Assembly (NCBI RefSeq): GCF_019396385.1
Contig: NZ_JAHKRN010000002.1
Location: 62,001-126,000 of the forward strand
From: Nonomuraea harbinensis
GTDB lineage: Bacteria > Actinomycetota > Actinomycetes > Streptosporangiales > Streptosporangiaceae
DNA length: 64,000 nucleotides
Direction of reading: 5' to 3'
Below are positions 43,962 through 53,092 of the stretch, one piece after another. The notes under the pieces are model-generated. The model saw only the letters and a program-made list of their open reading frames with translations, did no database searches and was not told where the DNA came from. The position numbers were made by a program, and so were the translations under genes. Each line of letters begins with the position of its first letter. The stretch's first letter is position 1.

Positions 43962-46004
43962 GTGGCGAAAGCATCGGATCTCGTCAAACGCCTGCTCGTG
44001 GGACGAGCCCTGCGCAGCGGCCAGCTCCACGAGCAGCTCCTGCCGAAGCGCCTCGCGCTGCCGGTCTTCGCCAGCGACGCCCTCTCCTCCGTGGCGTACG
44101 CGCCCCAGGAGATCCTCGTCATCCTGTCCCTGGCGGGTGTGGCGTTCTACTCCTACAGCCCGTGGATCGCCATCGCCGTCATCGTCGTCATGATGACGGT
44201 GGTGGCGTCGTACCGGCAGAACGTGCACGCCTACCCCAGCGGCGGCGGCGACTACGAGGTGGCCTCCACCAACCTGGGGCAGAACGCCGGGCTCACGGTG
44301 GCCAGCGCGCTCATGGTCGACTACGTGCTCACCGTCGCGGTGTCGGTGGCCAACGGCGTCGACTACGTGGGCGCCACGATCCCGTTCGTCGCCCAGCACA
44401 AGCCACAGGTCGCGATCGGCATCGTGATCCTGCTCACACTGGTCAACCTGCGCGGGCTGCGCGAGTCGGGGCTGGCGTTCGCGGTGCCGGTGTACGCGTT
44501 CATGTTCGCCGTGCTCGGCATGATCGCCATCGGCTCGTACGAGCTGGTCTTCCTCGGCATCGAGCTGCGCGCTCCCACCGCCGACTTCGGCATCGTGGCC
44601 GAGCAGAGCGACCTGACCGCCTTCGCCGCGGCGTTCCTGATCCTGCGCGCCTTCTCCACCGGCTGCGCGGCGCTCACCGGCGTCGAGGCCATCAGCAACG
44701 GCGTGCCCGCCTTCCGCAAGCCCCGGAGCCGCAACGCCGCGAAGACGCTGCTCATGATGGGCCTGATCGCGGTCGCCATGTTCGGCGGCATCACCGCGCT
44801 CGGCCTGGCGTCCGGCGTCAAGGTGGCGGATCCGTCGGTCGCCGCGACCGACCTGCTGCGGCCCGACGGCACTCCCGTCGGCCCCGGCTACCACCAGCAG
44901 CCGATCATCTCGCAGGTGGCCGACGCGGTCTTCGGCGGCGGCTCGGCCCCGTTCTACGTCATCTCGGGCGTGACCGCGCTGGTGTTGTTCCTGGCCGCCA
45001 ACACCGCCTTCAACGGCTTCCCCGTGCTCGCCTCGATCCTGGCCCAGGACCGCTTCCTGCCGCGCCAGCTCCACACCCGCGGTGACCGGCTGGCCTTCTC
45101 CAACGGCATCATCATCCTGGCCCTGGCGGCGTGCCTGCTGCTGTGGGGCTTCCAGGCCGACGTCAGCCGCCTGCTCAACCTCTACATCGTCGGCGTCTTC
45201 GTCTCCTTCACGCTCAGCCAGACCGGCATGGTCATCCACTGGACGCGCCGGCTGCGTACCGAGGACGACCTGAAGGCCCGCCACCAGATGCACCGGTCGC
45301 GGACGATCAACTTCTTCGGCGCCGTGATGACCGGGCTGGTGCTCGTGGTCGTGCTGGTGACCAAGTTCGCGGTGGGCGCGTGGATCGTGTGCATCGCGAT
45401 GCCGCTGCTGTTCCTCATGATGAAGGGCATCAGGCGCCACTACGACAACGTCGCGGCCGAGCTGGAGCTCACCGAGGACGTCGACATGACCACGCTGCCC
45501 GCCCGCAACCACGCGATCGTGCTGGTGTCCAAGGTGCACAAGCCGACCATGCGGGCGCTCGCCTACGCCCGCGCCACCCGGCCCTCCACGCTGGAGGCGA
45601 TCACGGTCGGCGTCGAGGGCGAGGACGCGCGCCGCCTGCGGGAGGACTGGGAGCGCCGGGGCATCCAGGTGCCGCTGAAGATGCTCGACTCGCCCTACCG
45701 CGAGATCACCCAGCCGATCCTCGACTACGTCAAGTCCGTACGCCGCCGCTCCCCGCGCGACGTGGTGACCGTCTTCATCCCCGAGTACGTGGTCGGCCAC
45801 TGGTGGGAGCACCTGCTGCACAACCAGAGCGCGTTCCGGCTGAAGGCGCGGCTGCTGTTCAAGCCGGGCGTGATGGTGACCAGCGTGCCGTGGCAGCTCC
45901 ACTCGTCCACCCGGCTGTCCGGCCGTCCCGAGCCGCTCGCCCCCGGCGGGGTGCGCCGCCCGCTGCAGCGCTCGTCCGGCGAGAAGGACGTCAACCGCCG
46001 CTGA
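43962..46004 (+). CDS. APC-superfamily permease, KimA-like potassium transporter
   Basis: A 680-residue protein with twelve helices and a cytosolic C-terminal domain of about 180 residues. The N-terminal part (LPVFASDALSSVAYAPQEIL, SYRQNVHAYPSGGGDYEVAS, VDYVLTVAVSVANGVDYV) closely follows the B. subtilis KimA pattern. The C-terminal part has a UspA-like fold (AIVLVSKVHKPTMRALAYAR). With two TrkA proteins divergent from it, high-affinity K+ uptake is the likely role (Rv2690c homologue). GTG start. It overlaps the convergent hydrolase gene by 14 bases. Confidence 0.88.
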   Translation: MAKASDLVKRLLVGRALRSGQLHEQLLPKRLALPVFASDALSSVAYAPQEILVILSLAGVAFYSYSPWIAIAVIVVMMTVVASYRQNVHAYPSGGGDYEVASTNLGQNAGLTVASALMVDYVLTVAVSVANGVDYVGATIPFVAQHKPQVAIGIVILLTLVNLRGLRESGLAFAVPVYAFMFAVLGMIAIGSYELVFLGIELRAPTADFGIVAEQSDLTAFAAAFLILRAFSTGCAALTGVEAISNGVPAFRKPRSRNAAKTLLMMGLIAVAMFGGITALGLASGVKVADPSVAATDLLRPDGTPVGPGYHQQPIISQVADAVFGGGSAPFYVISGVTALVLFLAANTAFNGFPVLASILAQDRFLPRQLHTRGDRLAFSNGIIILALAACLLLWGFQADVSRLLNLYIVGVFVSFTLSQTGMVIHWTRRLRTEDDLKARHQMHRSRTINFFGAVMTGLVLVVVLVTKFAVGAWIVCIAMPLLFLMMKGIRRHYDNVAAELELTEDVDMTTLPARNHAIVLVSKVHKPTMRALAYARATRPSTLEAITVGVEGEDARRLREDWERRGIQVPLKMLDSPYREITQPILDYVKSVRRRSPRDVVTVFIPEYVVGHWWEHLLHNQSAFRLKARLLFKPGVMVTSVPWQLHSSTRLSGRPEPLAPGGVRRPLQRSSGEKDVNRR

Positions 46005-47619
46005 TGCGGACGCCCAGGCGCGCGGAGTCCGCGGCGGTCCAGCCGGGGGGCGGGGCGACGGCCGCCCACCCGTACACGATGAGCGACCCGTAGCGGTGGC
46101 CGTAGCCGGGCGGGGTGCCCAGCCCGGCCGTCATGTCGCCCAGCACCTGCCAGAAGGTCACCAGGGGGAACCAGTTCATCTGCGGGTTGATCGCCGGCGC
46201 GCGCGGCTCCTCCAGCCAGGCCGGCCGGTCGAAGATGAGCCGGGGTGTCCACCACACCACCGGGTCGGAGGCGTTCTGCAGGTAGACCACCCGCGGGTGC
46301 GGCTCGCCCGCCAGGTCGGCGGGCCGCTGCGCGAACCGGACGATCTCGCCCGACCCGTAGACGGGCCGCCAGACCGGGCTGCCGGGGTCGCGCTCCGTCG
46401 TGAGCTCGTACCAGATGGGGTTGGCGTACGGCGAGCCGATGAACAGGGCACCGTCCGTGCGGGCGACCATGTCGTCCAGCCCGCTGAACGCGCTCTCCAC
46501 CGAGTAGGAGCCGAGGCTCTCGCCGCCCACCAGGAGCAGCGGCCGGTCGTCCGCGGGCAGCCGCTCCCAGCGCTCCCTGACCGCGTCGAACAGCGTCCGG
46601 CCGGCCACCGCCGCCCGGTCCCTGTCGACGAGGAACGACACCCAGCTCGGCAGGTACGAGTACTGCACGGCGACCGTGGCCGTGTCGCCGTTGTACATGT
46701 ACTCCAGCGCCTCGCAGAGGCCGGGATCGACCCAGCCCGTGCCGGTGGTGCCCAGCACGGCCAGCACCGGCCGCTCGAACGCGCCGGTGCGCTCCAGCTC
46801 CCGCACCGCCAGGTCGGCCCGCGCGCGCGGCGTGGGCGCGGACTCCAGGCCCACGTACACCCTGATCGGCTGCTCGGCGGGCTTGCCGGAGAACGTCTCC
46901 AGCTCTCGCGGGGTCAGCGCGGCGCCGGTGAACGTGCGCCCCTCCTTGCCGAGTTCCTGCCAGCCCACCAGCGACCGCGGACCGCCCGACAGCTCCGGCG
47001 AGGCCGGGCGGCGCACGCCCGCCTGCGTGCTCTCGTTGGCCACCGACGAGACGTTGTTCATCGCGGCGACGAACCCGGAGAACAGCACGTCGTTGAAGAA
47101 CACCGCGATCAGGAAGGCCACCAGGATCCCCCCGATCGCGTGTCCCACGATGTGCGGGACGTAGCGGTCGAGCCACCCGATCAGCTTGCGCCCGCCCAGC
47201 CGCACCAGCCGGGCCAGCGTCAGGAACACGCAGAACAGCACGGTGGCCAGCCCGATGATGACCGGCGGATACCAGGGGATCACGGTGTCCATGCCCATGA
47301 GCGCCCGCAGGTCGCGCTGCCAGCCGTAGCTGTAGGACAGCGCCGCCACCGTCAGCGCCGCGCACACCCCGAGCATGACCTCCCAGGCCCGCCGCACCCA
47401 CCGCGCGGGCGGCCGGTAGCGGATCACCGCCCGGCACCCGGCCCCGATCGACGCGCCCACGCCGTAGCCGAGTATGGCCGTGACGGCCCCCATCACCCCC
47501 TGGTACTCCCACGTACGCGGCAGCAGCGAGGGCGTCAGCGAGGCGCAGAAGAACAGCGTGGCGAGGAGCGTCCCGGCGAAGCCGAGCCTCCTGCGCACCA
47601 CCCGCCCCGACTCCGTCAC
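45991..47619 (-). CDS. Membrane alpha/beta-hydrolase family protein (Abhydrolase_9 type)
   Basis: A 542-residue protein. The N-terminal 200 residues carry four or five membrane helices (LLATLFFCASLTPSLLPR, VMGAVTAILGYGVGASIGAG, and others up to FLIAVFFNDVLFSGFV). The C-terminal 330 residues are an alpha/beta-hydrolase domain with nucleophile elbow GGESLGSYS and other family pieces (GTTGTGWVDPGLCEALEYMY, QNASDPVVWWTP). Substrate unknown; a lipid or wall ester is plausible. GTG at 47619 is preferred: earlier in-frame codons overlap the divergent methyltransferase start. Confidence 0.85.
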   Translation of the reverse strand: MTESGRVVRRRLGFAGTLLATLFFCASLTPSLLPRTWEYQGVMGAVTAILGYGVGASIGAGCRAVIRYRPPARWVRRAWEVMLGVCAALTVAALSYSYGWQRDLRALMGMDTVIPWYPPVIIGLATVLFCVFLTLARLVRLGGRKLIGWLDRYVPHIVGHAIGGILVAFLIAVFFNDVLFSGFVAAMNNVSSVANESTQAGVRRPASPELSGGPRSLVGWQELGKEGRTFTGAALTPRELETFSGKPAEQPIRVYVGLESAPTPRARADLAVRELERTGAFERPVLAVLGTTGTGWVDPGLCEALEYMYNGDTATVAVQYSYLPSWVSFLVDRDRAAVAGRTLFDAVRERWERLPADDRPLLLVGGESLGSYSVESAFSGLDDMVARTDGALFIGSPYANPIWYELTTERDPGSPVWRPVYGSGEIVRFAQRPADLAGEPHPRVVYLQNASDPVVWWTPRLIFDRPAWLEEPRAPAINPQMNWFPLVTFWQVLGDMTAGLGTPPGYGHRYGSLIVYGWAAVAPPPGWTAADSARLGVRISGG

Positions 47620-47678
47620 GATCGTCAACCGTAGTCGAGCGGGCCGGGCGGGATCCCTCCGGGCATAGGCTGTCGGGT

Positions 47679-48938
47679 GTGGAACAGGCATCGCTCGAGC
47701 TGACGGTAGGTCCGGTCGCCCACGGCGGCTGGTGCGTGGCACGCCATGAGGGCCGTGTGGTCTTCGTCCGCCACGCGCTGCCAGGGGAGCGGGTCGTGGC
47801 CGAGGTCACCGAGGAGACGAGCCGTTTCCTGCGGGCCGACGCGGTGCGCGTCATCGAGGCGTCGCCCGACCGGGTCGTGCCGCCCTGCCCGTACGCCGGC
47901 CCCGGCCTGTGCGGCGGCTGCGACTGGCAGCACGCCACCCTGGAGGCGCAGCGCCGGCTCAAGGCCGACGTGGTGGCCGAGCAGCTGCGCCGCCTCGCCG
48001 GCATCGAGCGCGAGGTCGTCGTCGAGGAGGTGCCCGGCGCCAAGGACGGGCTCGGCTGGCGCACCCGCGTCCAGTTCGCCGCCCTTTCCGACGGCCGGCT
48101 CGGCCTGCGCAGGCACCGCTCCCACGAGATCCAGCCGATCGACGCCTGCCTGATCGCCCACCCCGAGGTGGAGGCCGTCGGCGCCGAGTCGCACGACTGG
48201 CCGGGCGCCCGCGCGGTCGAGGTGATCGCCTCGTCCGGCGGCGAGCGGGCCGTCGTCGTCACCCCGCGCCACCGCCGCCCCGTCGCCGTGCCCGACCTCG
48301 ACGCGCCCGCCGCCGTCCTGCTCGACGAGGGCAAGGGCCGCACCGCCGCGCGGCGCGGTTCCGGCGTGCTGCACGAGCGGGTGGGCGAGCGCGAGTTCCG
48401 GGTCGCGGGCAGCGGCTTCTGGCAGGTCCACCCGGGCGCCGCCGAGACCCTCCTCGACGCCGTCCTCGCCTACGCCGCCCCCGAGCCGGGGGAGTGGGCG
48501 CTCGACCTCTACTGCGGCGCCGGCCTGTTCGCGGCCGGCCTGGCCGAGGCGGTCGGCCCCGAGGGCGCCGTGTTCGGCCTGGAGTCGGAGGCCGCCGCCG
48601 TGCGCGACGCCCGCGCCAACCTGCGCGACCTGCCCCAGGCCAGGATCGAGCGCGGCCGCGTCGAGGACGCCCTCGACCGCTACCAGATCGAGCGCGCGGA
48701 CCTCGTGGTCGTCGACCCGCCCCGCGCGGGCCTGGGCCGCGACGTGGTCTCCCGCGTCGCCGCCCTTGAGCCGTCACGCGTCGTGTACGTGTCCTGCGAC
48801 CCCGCGACGCTGGCCCGAGACCTCGCCTGGCTGGCCGAGCGCGGCTATCCGCTGGCCGACCTGCGGGCCTTCGACGCCTTCCCGATGACCCACCACGTGG
48901 AGTGCGTCGCCCTCCTGGTCAGAGCCGGACAGCCTTAG
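47679..48938 (+). CDS. Class I SAM-dependent RNA uracil-C5 methyltransferase (TrmA/RlmD family)
   Basis: A 419-residue enzyme. The TRAM domain covers residues 1-60. A cysteine cluster (PCPYAGPGLCGGCDWQH) resembles the [4Fe-4S] site of RlmD. The catalytic domain shows LDLYCGAGLFAAGLAEA (SAM), VVVDPPRAGLG and YVSCDPATLARDLAWL, where Cys373 is the nucleophile, plus the late HHVECVALL motif. It methylates a uracil in tRNA or 23S rRNA; the target cannot be decided (Rv2689c homologue). GTG start. Its stop overlaps the convergent LuxR regulator gene. Confidence 0.92.
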   Translation: MEQASLELTVGPVAHGGWCVARHEGRVVFVRHALPGERVVAEVTEETSRFLRADAVRVIEASPDRVVPPCPYAGPGLCGGCDWQHATLEAQRRLKADVVAEQLRRLAGIEREVVVEEVPGAKDGLGWRTRVQFAALSDGRLGLRRHRSHEIQPIDACLIAHPEVEAVGAESHDWPGARAVEVIASSGGERAVVVTPRHRRPVAVPDLDAPAAVLLDEGKGRTAARRGSGVLHERVGEREFRVAGSGFWQVHPGAAETLLDAVLAYAAPEPGEWALDLYCGAGLFAAGLAEAVGPEGAVFGLESEAAAVRDARANLRDLPQARIERGRVEDALDRYQIERADLVVVDPPRAGLGRDVVSRVAALEPSRVVYVSCDPATLARDLAWLAERGYPLADLRAFDAFPMTHHVECVALLVRAGQP

Positions 48939-49534
48939 AGCCAGCCCATGCGCTGCGCCGTCCTGATCGCCTCCAGCCGGTTCTGCGCGTTCAGCTTGGT
49001 CATGGCGCTCGACAGGTAGTTGCGCACCGTGCCCTCGGTCAGGTGCAGCTCGCCCGCGATCCGCGCGATCGGGTGGCCGTCGGCGGCCAGCCGCAGCGCG
49101 TCGCGTTCCCGGTCGGTGAGCGGGCTGTCGCCGGCCGCCATCGCGGCGGCGGCCAGCTCGGCGTCGAGATAGCGCCCGCCCGACTGGACCTTGCGGATCG
49201 CCATGGCCAGCTCCTCGGCGGAGGCGTCCTTGCCGAGGAACCCGCTCACCCCGGCGGCCATGGCCCTGCGCAGGTAGCCGGGCCGGCCCAGGCTGGTCAG
49301 GATCACGATCTTGCATGTGGAGCTGATCCGCTCGGCGGCGCTCAGCCCGTCCATGCCGGGCATCTCGATGTCCAGCACGGCCACGTCCGGCCGGTGCTCC
49401 GCGACCGCGTCCACCACCTCGTCGCCCCTGCCCACCTGGGCCACGACCTCGATGCCGTCCTCCAGGTCGAGCAGCGCCGCCAGCGCGCCCCGGATGAGGT
49501 GCTCGTCGTCGGCCAGCAGCACGCGCGTGGTCAT
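48935..49534 (-). CDS. NarL/LuxR family response regulator
   Basis: A 199-residue regulator. The receiver domain (1-120) has Asp55 in VAVLDIEMPG and a Lys in FLGKDAS. The LuxR helix-turn-helix (about 135-197) reads LTDRERDALRLAADGHPIAR and LTEGTVRNYLSSAMTKL. It pairs with the sensor kinases encoded directly upstream. The start codon overlaps the stop of the degenerate kinase by ATGA, so all three genes are translated in a fixed relation. The pattern is close to DesR/LiaR-type regulators of membrane or envelope stress. Confidence 0.93.
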   Translation of the reverse strand: MTTRVLLADDEHLIRGALAALLDLEDGIEVVAQVGRGDEVVDAVAEHRPDVAVLDIEMPGMDGLSAAERISSTCKIVILTSLGRPGYLRRAMAAGVSGFLGKDASAEELAMAIRKVQSGGRYLDAELAAAAMAAGDSPLTDRERDALRLAADGHPIARIAGELHLTEGTVRNYLSSAMTKLNAQNRLEAIRTAQRMGWL

Positions 49535-50619
49535 GCCGGCACCACCACCCTGAGCACGTACGAGCCGCCGGGCGTGGGCGCGGCCGAGAGCGTGCCCCCG
49601 GCGCCGCGCACGCGCTGGGCGAGCCCGCCGAGGCCGTTCGGCGCGTGCTCGCCCGGCGGGCCGATGACGCCGTCGTTGGTCATCTCCAGGATCCCCTCCT
49701 TGATGGTGATCGTGCAGTGCTCGGCCTTGCTGTGCTTGAGCACGTTGGTGGCGCCCTCGCGGACCACGGTGGCCAGCAGGGTGCGGGTCTCGGGTGACAG
49801 CGCGCCGGCGTCGCACTCCACGGTGCAGCGCACGTCGGCCGCCTCCAGCACCGCGCGGACGCTGGCCAGCACCTCGTCGAAGTCGAGCGCCCGGTAGTTC
49901 TGCACGGCCGCGCGCACCTCGCGCAGCGACCGCCGGGCGACGTCGCGTACCTCGAACATCTCGCGGGAGGCCGCCTCGGGGTCGGCGCGCAGCAGGTCCT
50001 CGGCCCCCGCCGTCCTGGCGGCGATGCCGGTGAGGCTCTGGCCGAGCAGGTCGTTGAGGTCGCGGGCGAAGCGCAGCCGCTCCTCCGACACGGCCAGCAG
50101 GGCCCTGGCCTCCTGGCCCTCGTGCGCCTCCCTGGTGATGCTCCACAGCCACAGGTTCACCGGGATGCCGCCGGCGAGCAGGCCGGTGAACAGGACCTGC
50201 ATGAGCAGCAGCGCCGGCTCGAACGCGCCGAGCACGAGGAAGAGGACGGTCACCGGCACCATGGACGCGGCCGACAGCAGGAGGGTGGTGCGCCCGCGGA
50301 CCCACGGCGACACCATCGCCGGCCACAGCGCGATCGTCGGCACGGCCGCGAACGGCGTCAGCAGCAGCGCCATCACCCCGCCGGCGGCCAGCAGCCTGGT
50401 CGGCCGGGCCGCGCCCCTGACCGCCAGCCGGAAGACCCGCATCCCGAGCACCACGACCGAGACGACGAGCACGGCCCCGGCGGCGGCCAGCGGGCCCGGC
50501 ATGCCGCCCTCCCACGCCGCGTACACCATCACGAGCCCGATCAGGCCCAGCGCGAGGACGAAGTCCGTCGAGTAGACGATGAGCCAGCGGACCTTGTCGA
50601 GCTTGGTGGCGCGCCTCAT
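49531..50619 (-). CDS. NarL-type sensor kinase lacking the phosphoacceptor histidine
   Basis: A 362-residue membrane protein with five or six helices (about residues 10-150) and a HisKA_3/HATPase_c cytoplasmic part. The H box reads RDLNDLLGQSL: Asn189 stands where His should be, and Gln194 replaces the second conserved His. Its neighbour reads RDLHDLLGHSL. The ATPase part looks complete (REGATNVLKHSKA N box, GLGGLAQRVRGAGG G box). It cannot autophosphorylate in the usual way, so it may be a pseudokinase partner of the next kinase. ATGA overlaps join it to both neighbours. Confidence 0.88.
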   Translation of the reverse strand: MRRATKLDKVRWLIVYSTDFVLALGLIGLVMVYAAWEGGMPGPLAAAGAVLVVSVVVLGMRVFRLAVRGAARPTRLLAAGGVMALLLTPFAAVPTIALWPAMVSPWVRGRTTLLLSAASMVPVTVLFLVLGAFEPALLLMQVLFTGLLAGGIPVNLWLWSITREAHEGQEARALLAVSEERLRFARDLNDLLGQSLTGIAARTAGAEDLLRADPEAASREMFEVRDVARRSLREVRAAVQNYRALDFDEVLASVRAVLEAADVRCTVECDAGALSPETRTLLATVVREGATNVLKHSKAEHCTITIKEGILEMTNDGVIGPPGEHAPNGLGGLAQRVRGAGGTLSAAPTPGGSYVLRVVVPA

Positions 50620-51764
50620 GCCGGCACCCGCGCCCGCAGCACGAACTCCCCGTCGCGCACCGGCCCGGCGGAGAAGGCGCCGCCCGCGGCGGTCATCCGC
50701 TCGGCCAGGCCGCGCAGTCCGCTCCCGGCGCCGTTCGAGGTGCCGTTCACGGAGCTGTACTCGGGGCTGATCTTCGTGCCGTGCACGCCGTCGTTGCGCA
50801 TCTCCAGCACGCCGTCGGCGAAGGTGATCGAGCAGCGGGAGGCGGAGCTGTGCTTGAGCACGTTCGTGGCGCCCTCGCGCACCACCCAGGCGAGCAGCGC
50901 GCGGGCGGCGGGCGGCAGCTCGCCGGTGCCCGCCTCGACGACGCACCGGGTGCCGGCGGCCTCCAGCACGGCGCGCGCCCTGGCCAGCTCCTCGTCCAGG
51001 TCCAGCGACCGGTAGCCGTCCACGGCGAGCTGGACCTCCGTCAGCGACTCGCCGGTCAGCCGCCGCACGTCGGCCATCTCGGCAGCGGCCTTGGCGGCGT
51101 CCTTGGTCGCGAGCTTGGCGGCCAGCTCGCTCTTGAGCGTGATGACGGACAGGCTGTGGCCGAGCAGGTCGTGCAGGTCGCGGGCGAAGCGCAGCCGCTC
51201 CTCGGCGACGGCGAGCCTGGACTTGGCCGCCTGGCTGTCGTGCGCGTCCCTGATCGTCCACCAGAGCCAGCGCCACGACCACATGGCCAGCGGCATCAGC
51301 ACGGCGCCGGACAGCTGGATCAGCAGCACCGCCTGCCACGGACCGCCGTGCCCCGTCTGCATGACGGTGATGGCCGTGACCAGCGCCGTGCCCATCAGGG
51401 CGGTCGCCCAGAACGGCAGGTGGAGCAGGACGACGCTGAGCCAGAGGTACGCCACGACCTCCCAGGTCATGAACGAGCCGTCCCGCGGCATCGGCAGCAG
51501 GAGGACCGCCACCACCGCGACCCCGGACACGAGCAGCTTGACCGTGGGCCGGGGCCGGTTGTCGAAGGCGTCCCTGAGGATGAGGGAGAACATGACGAGG
51601 ACCACGGTCAGGCACGTGATGGAGGCCGCCGCGCCCACCCAGCCGATCATGCTCATCTGGGCCGCGACGGCGATCGTGGCGACGAAGGCGATGCCCATCA
51701 GGAGGACCATGCCGTCCATCCAGTAGATGAGGATCTTCTTCGCCGTTTCCGGCCTGGTGGCCAC
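50616..51764 (-). CDS. NarL-type sensor histidine kinase (active form)
   Basis: A 382-residue kinase with five or six membrane helices in the first 170 residues and little external sequence, typical of intramembrane-sensing kinases. The HisKA_3 H box is intact (ARDLHDLLGHSLSVITLK, phosphoacceptor His198) and the HATPase domain is complete (REGATNVLKHSSA, GSGLRGLAERMTAAGG). It should phosphorylate the LuxR regulator. GTG start after GGGGAG. It is the first gene of the three-gene coupled unit, 75 bases after the GH18-like gene on the same strand. Confidence 0.92.
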   Translation of the reverse strand: MATRPETAKKILIYWMDGMVLLMGIAFVATIAVAAQMSMIGWVGAAASITCLTVVLVMFSLILRDAFDNRPRPTVKLLVSGVAVVAVLLLPMPRDGSFMTWEVVAYLWLSVVLLHLPFWATALMGTALVTAITVMQTGHGGPWQAVLLIQLSGAVLMPLAMWSWRWLWWTIRDAHDSQAAKSRLAVAEERLRFARDLHDLLGHSLSVITLKSELAAKLATKDAAKAAAEMADVRRLTGESLTEVQLAVDGYRSLDLDEELARARAVLEAAGTRCVVEAGTGELPPAARALLAWVVREGATNVLKHSSASRCSITFADGVLEMRNDGVHGTKISPEYSSVNGTSNGAGSGLRGLAERMTAAGGAFSAGPVRDGEFVLRARVPA

Positions 51765-51839
51765 CCTGACTCCCCTAACCGCTCGTAGGCCGCGTCCCGC
51801 AGCGAAAGCCTATAGTTCCGGCAAGGGTGGCTGTAATGG

Positions 51840-52973
51840 TCAGCTCCGCAAGGCCCTGGCCACCTCCGGGTCGGGGGCGGCGCCCCTCAGCGACAGCCAC
51901 GCCAGCCCGTGCCGGACGGCGAACGCGGCCAGCTTCCGCGCGTCCGTCACACTCAGATCTCCCGGATCGGCCAGCACACACGTCAACGCCAGCCGAGGCG
52001 GCCCGCCACCGATCCCGTCCGAGCCCGCCGCGCGGGCCGGCGCGCCGGTGGTGGCCCTGTCCGCGCCCGTCAGCCCGGACGGCTCGCCGGTGGCGGCTGC
52101 GGCCGTGCCCGCCGGCCTGGACGGTTGGCGGGTGGTGGTCTTGTTCGCGACTGTCGGTCCGTACGGGCTCGTGAGCTGGGCCTGGGCGGCTCGTACGGCC
52201 TTGGCGAGTCGTAGCAGGCGGCCCTCGGGGGCGTTCTGCGGCTCGATCTCGGCCAGCACGTTCACAGTGGCGACGCGGGCGCCCGCCTCGCGGGTGAGCC
52301 GAAGCATCAGCGCGTCGCGCGCCGACAGCCCGTCGGGGTGGAGCGGCAGCGTGAAGCCGACGCTCAGCCGCCGCTCCCGCTGCACGGCCCTGATCGCGCG
52401 GGCGCGGCGCAGCACCGTCGCCTGGTCGCCGGGGCGCGGCAGGTCGAAGTCGACGTAGCGGGCGTCGAAGGCGCCGACGGCCCGCCGGTAGGCGGCGGCC
52501 AGCGCGCCCGGCCTGGTGCAGGTGGCGGCGGCCTCGCCGGCCGGGCCGCCGAAGACCAGCCCGGCGTCGCCGCCGAGGGCGCGCAGCCCGGCGATCCGGT
52601 TGGCCACCGGGTCGTGGCCGAACGCCAGCCGCCCGGCCCACCGCTGCGCGCAACCGTCGGGCGCGGCCGTCAGGTGGCCGAGCGCGTACCAGCGGGTGCC
52701 GGTGCGGCGCGCGTCGGTGGGAAGGTCGAAGCCCGGGTCGGCCGCGGTGTCGACGAACGTCACGAATCCGGACGGCCCCGGCGGGACCGGCGGTGGCGCG
52801 GGGGTGGCGCGGGCAGGCGGGGGAGAGGGCCGGGGCGTCGTCTGGTGGAGCGTGGCCCGGGCGGGCAGCAGCGAGAGCGCCGCCCCGGTGGCCACCGCCA
52901 GGACGCCCGCGGCCAGGAAAGCGAGCGGACGCGGGAGCGTACCTGCGGGTCTTCTGCGCCGTGAGGCCGACAT
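51840..52973 (-). CDS. Membrane-anchored GH18 (chitinase)-like protein without catalytic Glu
   Basis: A 377-residue protein with one N-terminal anchor (LAFLAAGVLAVATGAALSLL) and a Pro-rich linker, exported by prediction. The body follows the GH18 chitinase barrel: LVFGGPAGEAAATC, YVDFDLP (residues 173-179), GFTLPLHPDGLSARDALML and VATVNVLAEI. The catalytic DxxDxDxE motif is broken: Leu178 sits where the acid Glu should be. A 70-residue Thr/Ala/Gly insert sits before the last strand. It is likely a glycan-binding pseudo-enzyme. It precedes the kinase-regulator unit. Confidence 0.72.
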   Translation of the reverse strand: MSASRRRRPAGTLPRPLAFLAAGVLAVATGAALSLLPARATLHQTTPRPSPPPARATPAPPPVPPGPSGFVTFVDTAADPGFDLPTDARRTGTRWYALGHLTAAPDGCAQRWAGRLAFGHDPVANRIAGLRALGGDAGLVFGGPAGEAAATCTRPGALAAAYRRAVGAFDARYVDFDLPRPGDQATVLRRARAIRAVQRERRLSVGFTLPLHPDGLSARDALMLRLTREAGARVATVNVLAEIEPQNAPEGRLLRLAKAVRAAQAQLTSPYGPTVANKTTTRQPSRPAGTAAAATGEPSGLTGADRATTGAPARAAGSDGIGGGPPRLALTCVLADPGDLSVTDARKLAAFAVRHGLAWLSLRGAAPDPEVARALRS

Positions 52974-53092
52974 GAGCCACTCCGAGTGATCACATGACTA
53001 CGGAACGCGGTTGAGGGTGGACGTTAGCAAGCGTTCGGGGTGGCGCGCGGTCAATCTCCGGATGACGTCCGCTTTGGATCGATAATGGCGTC

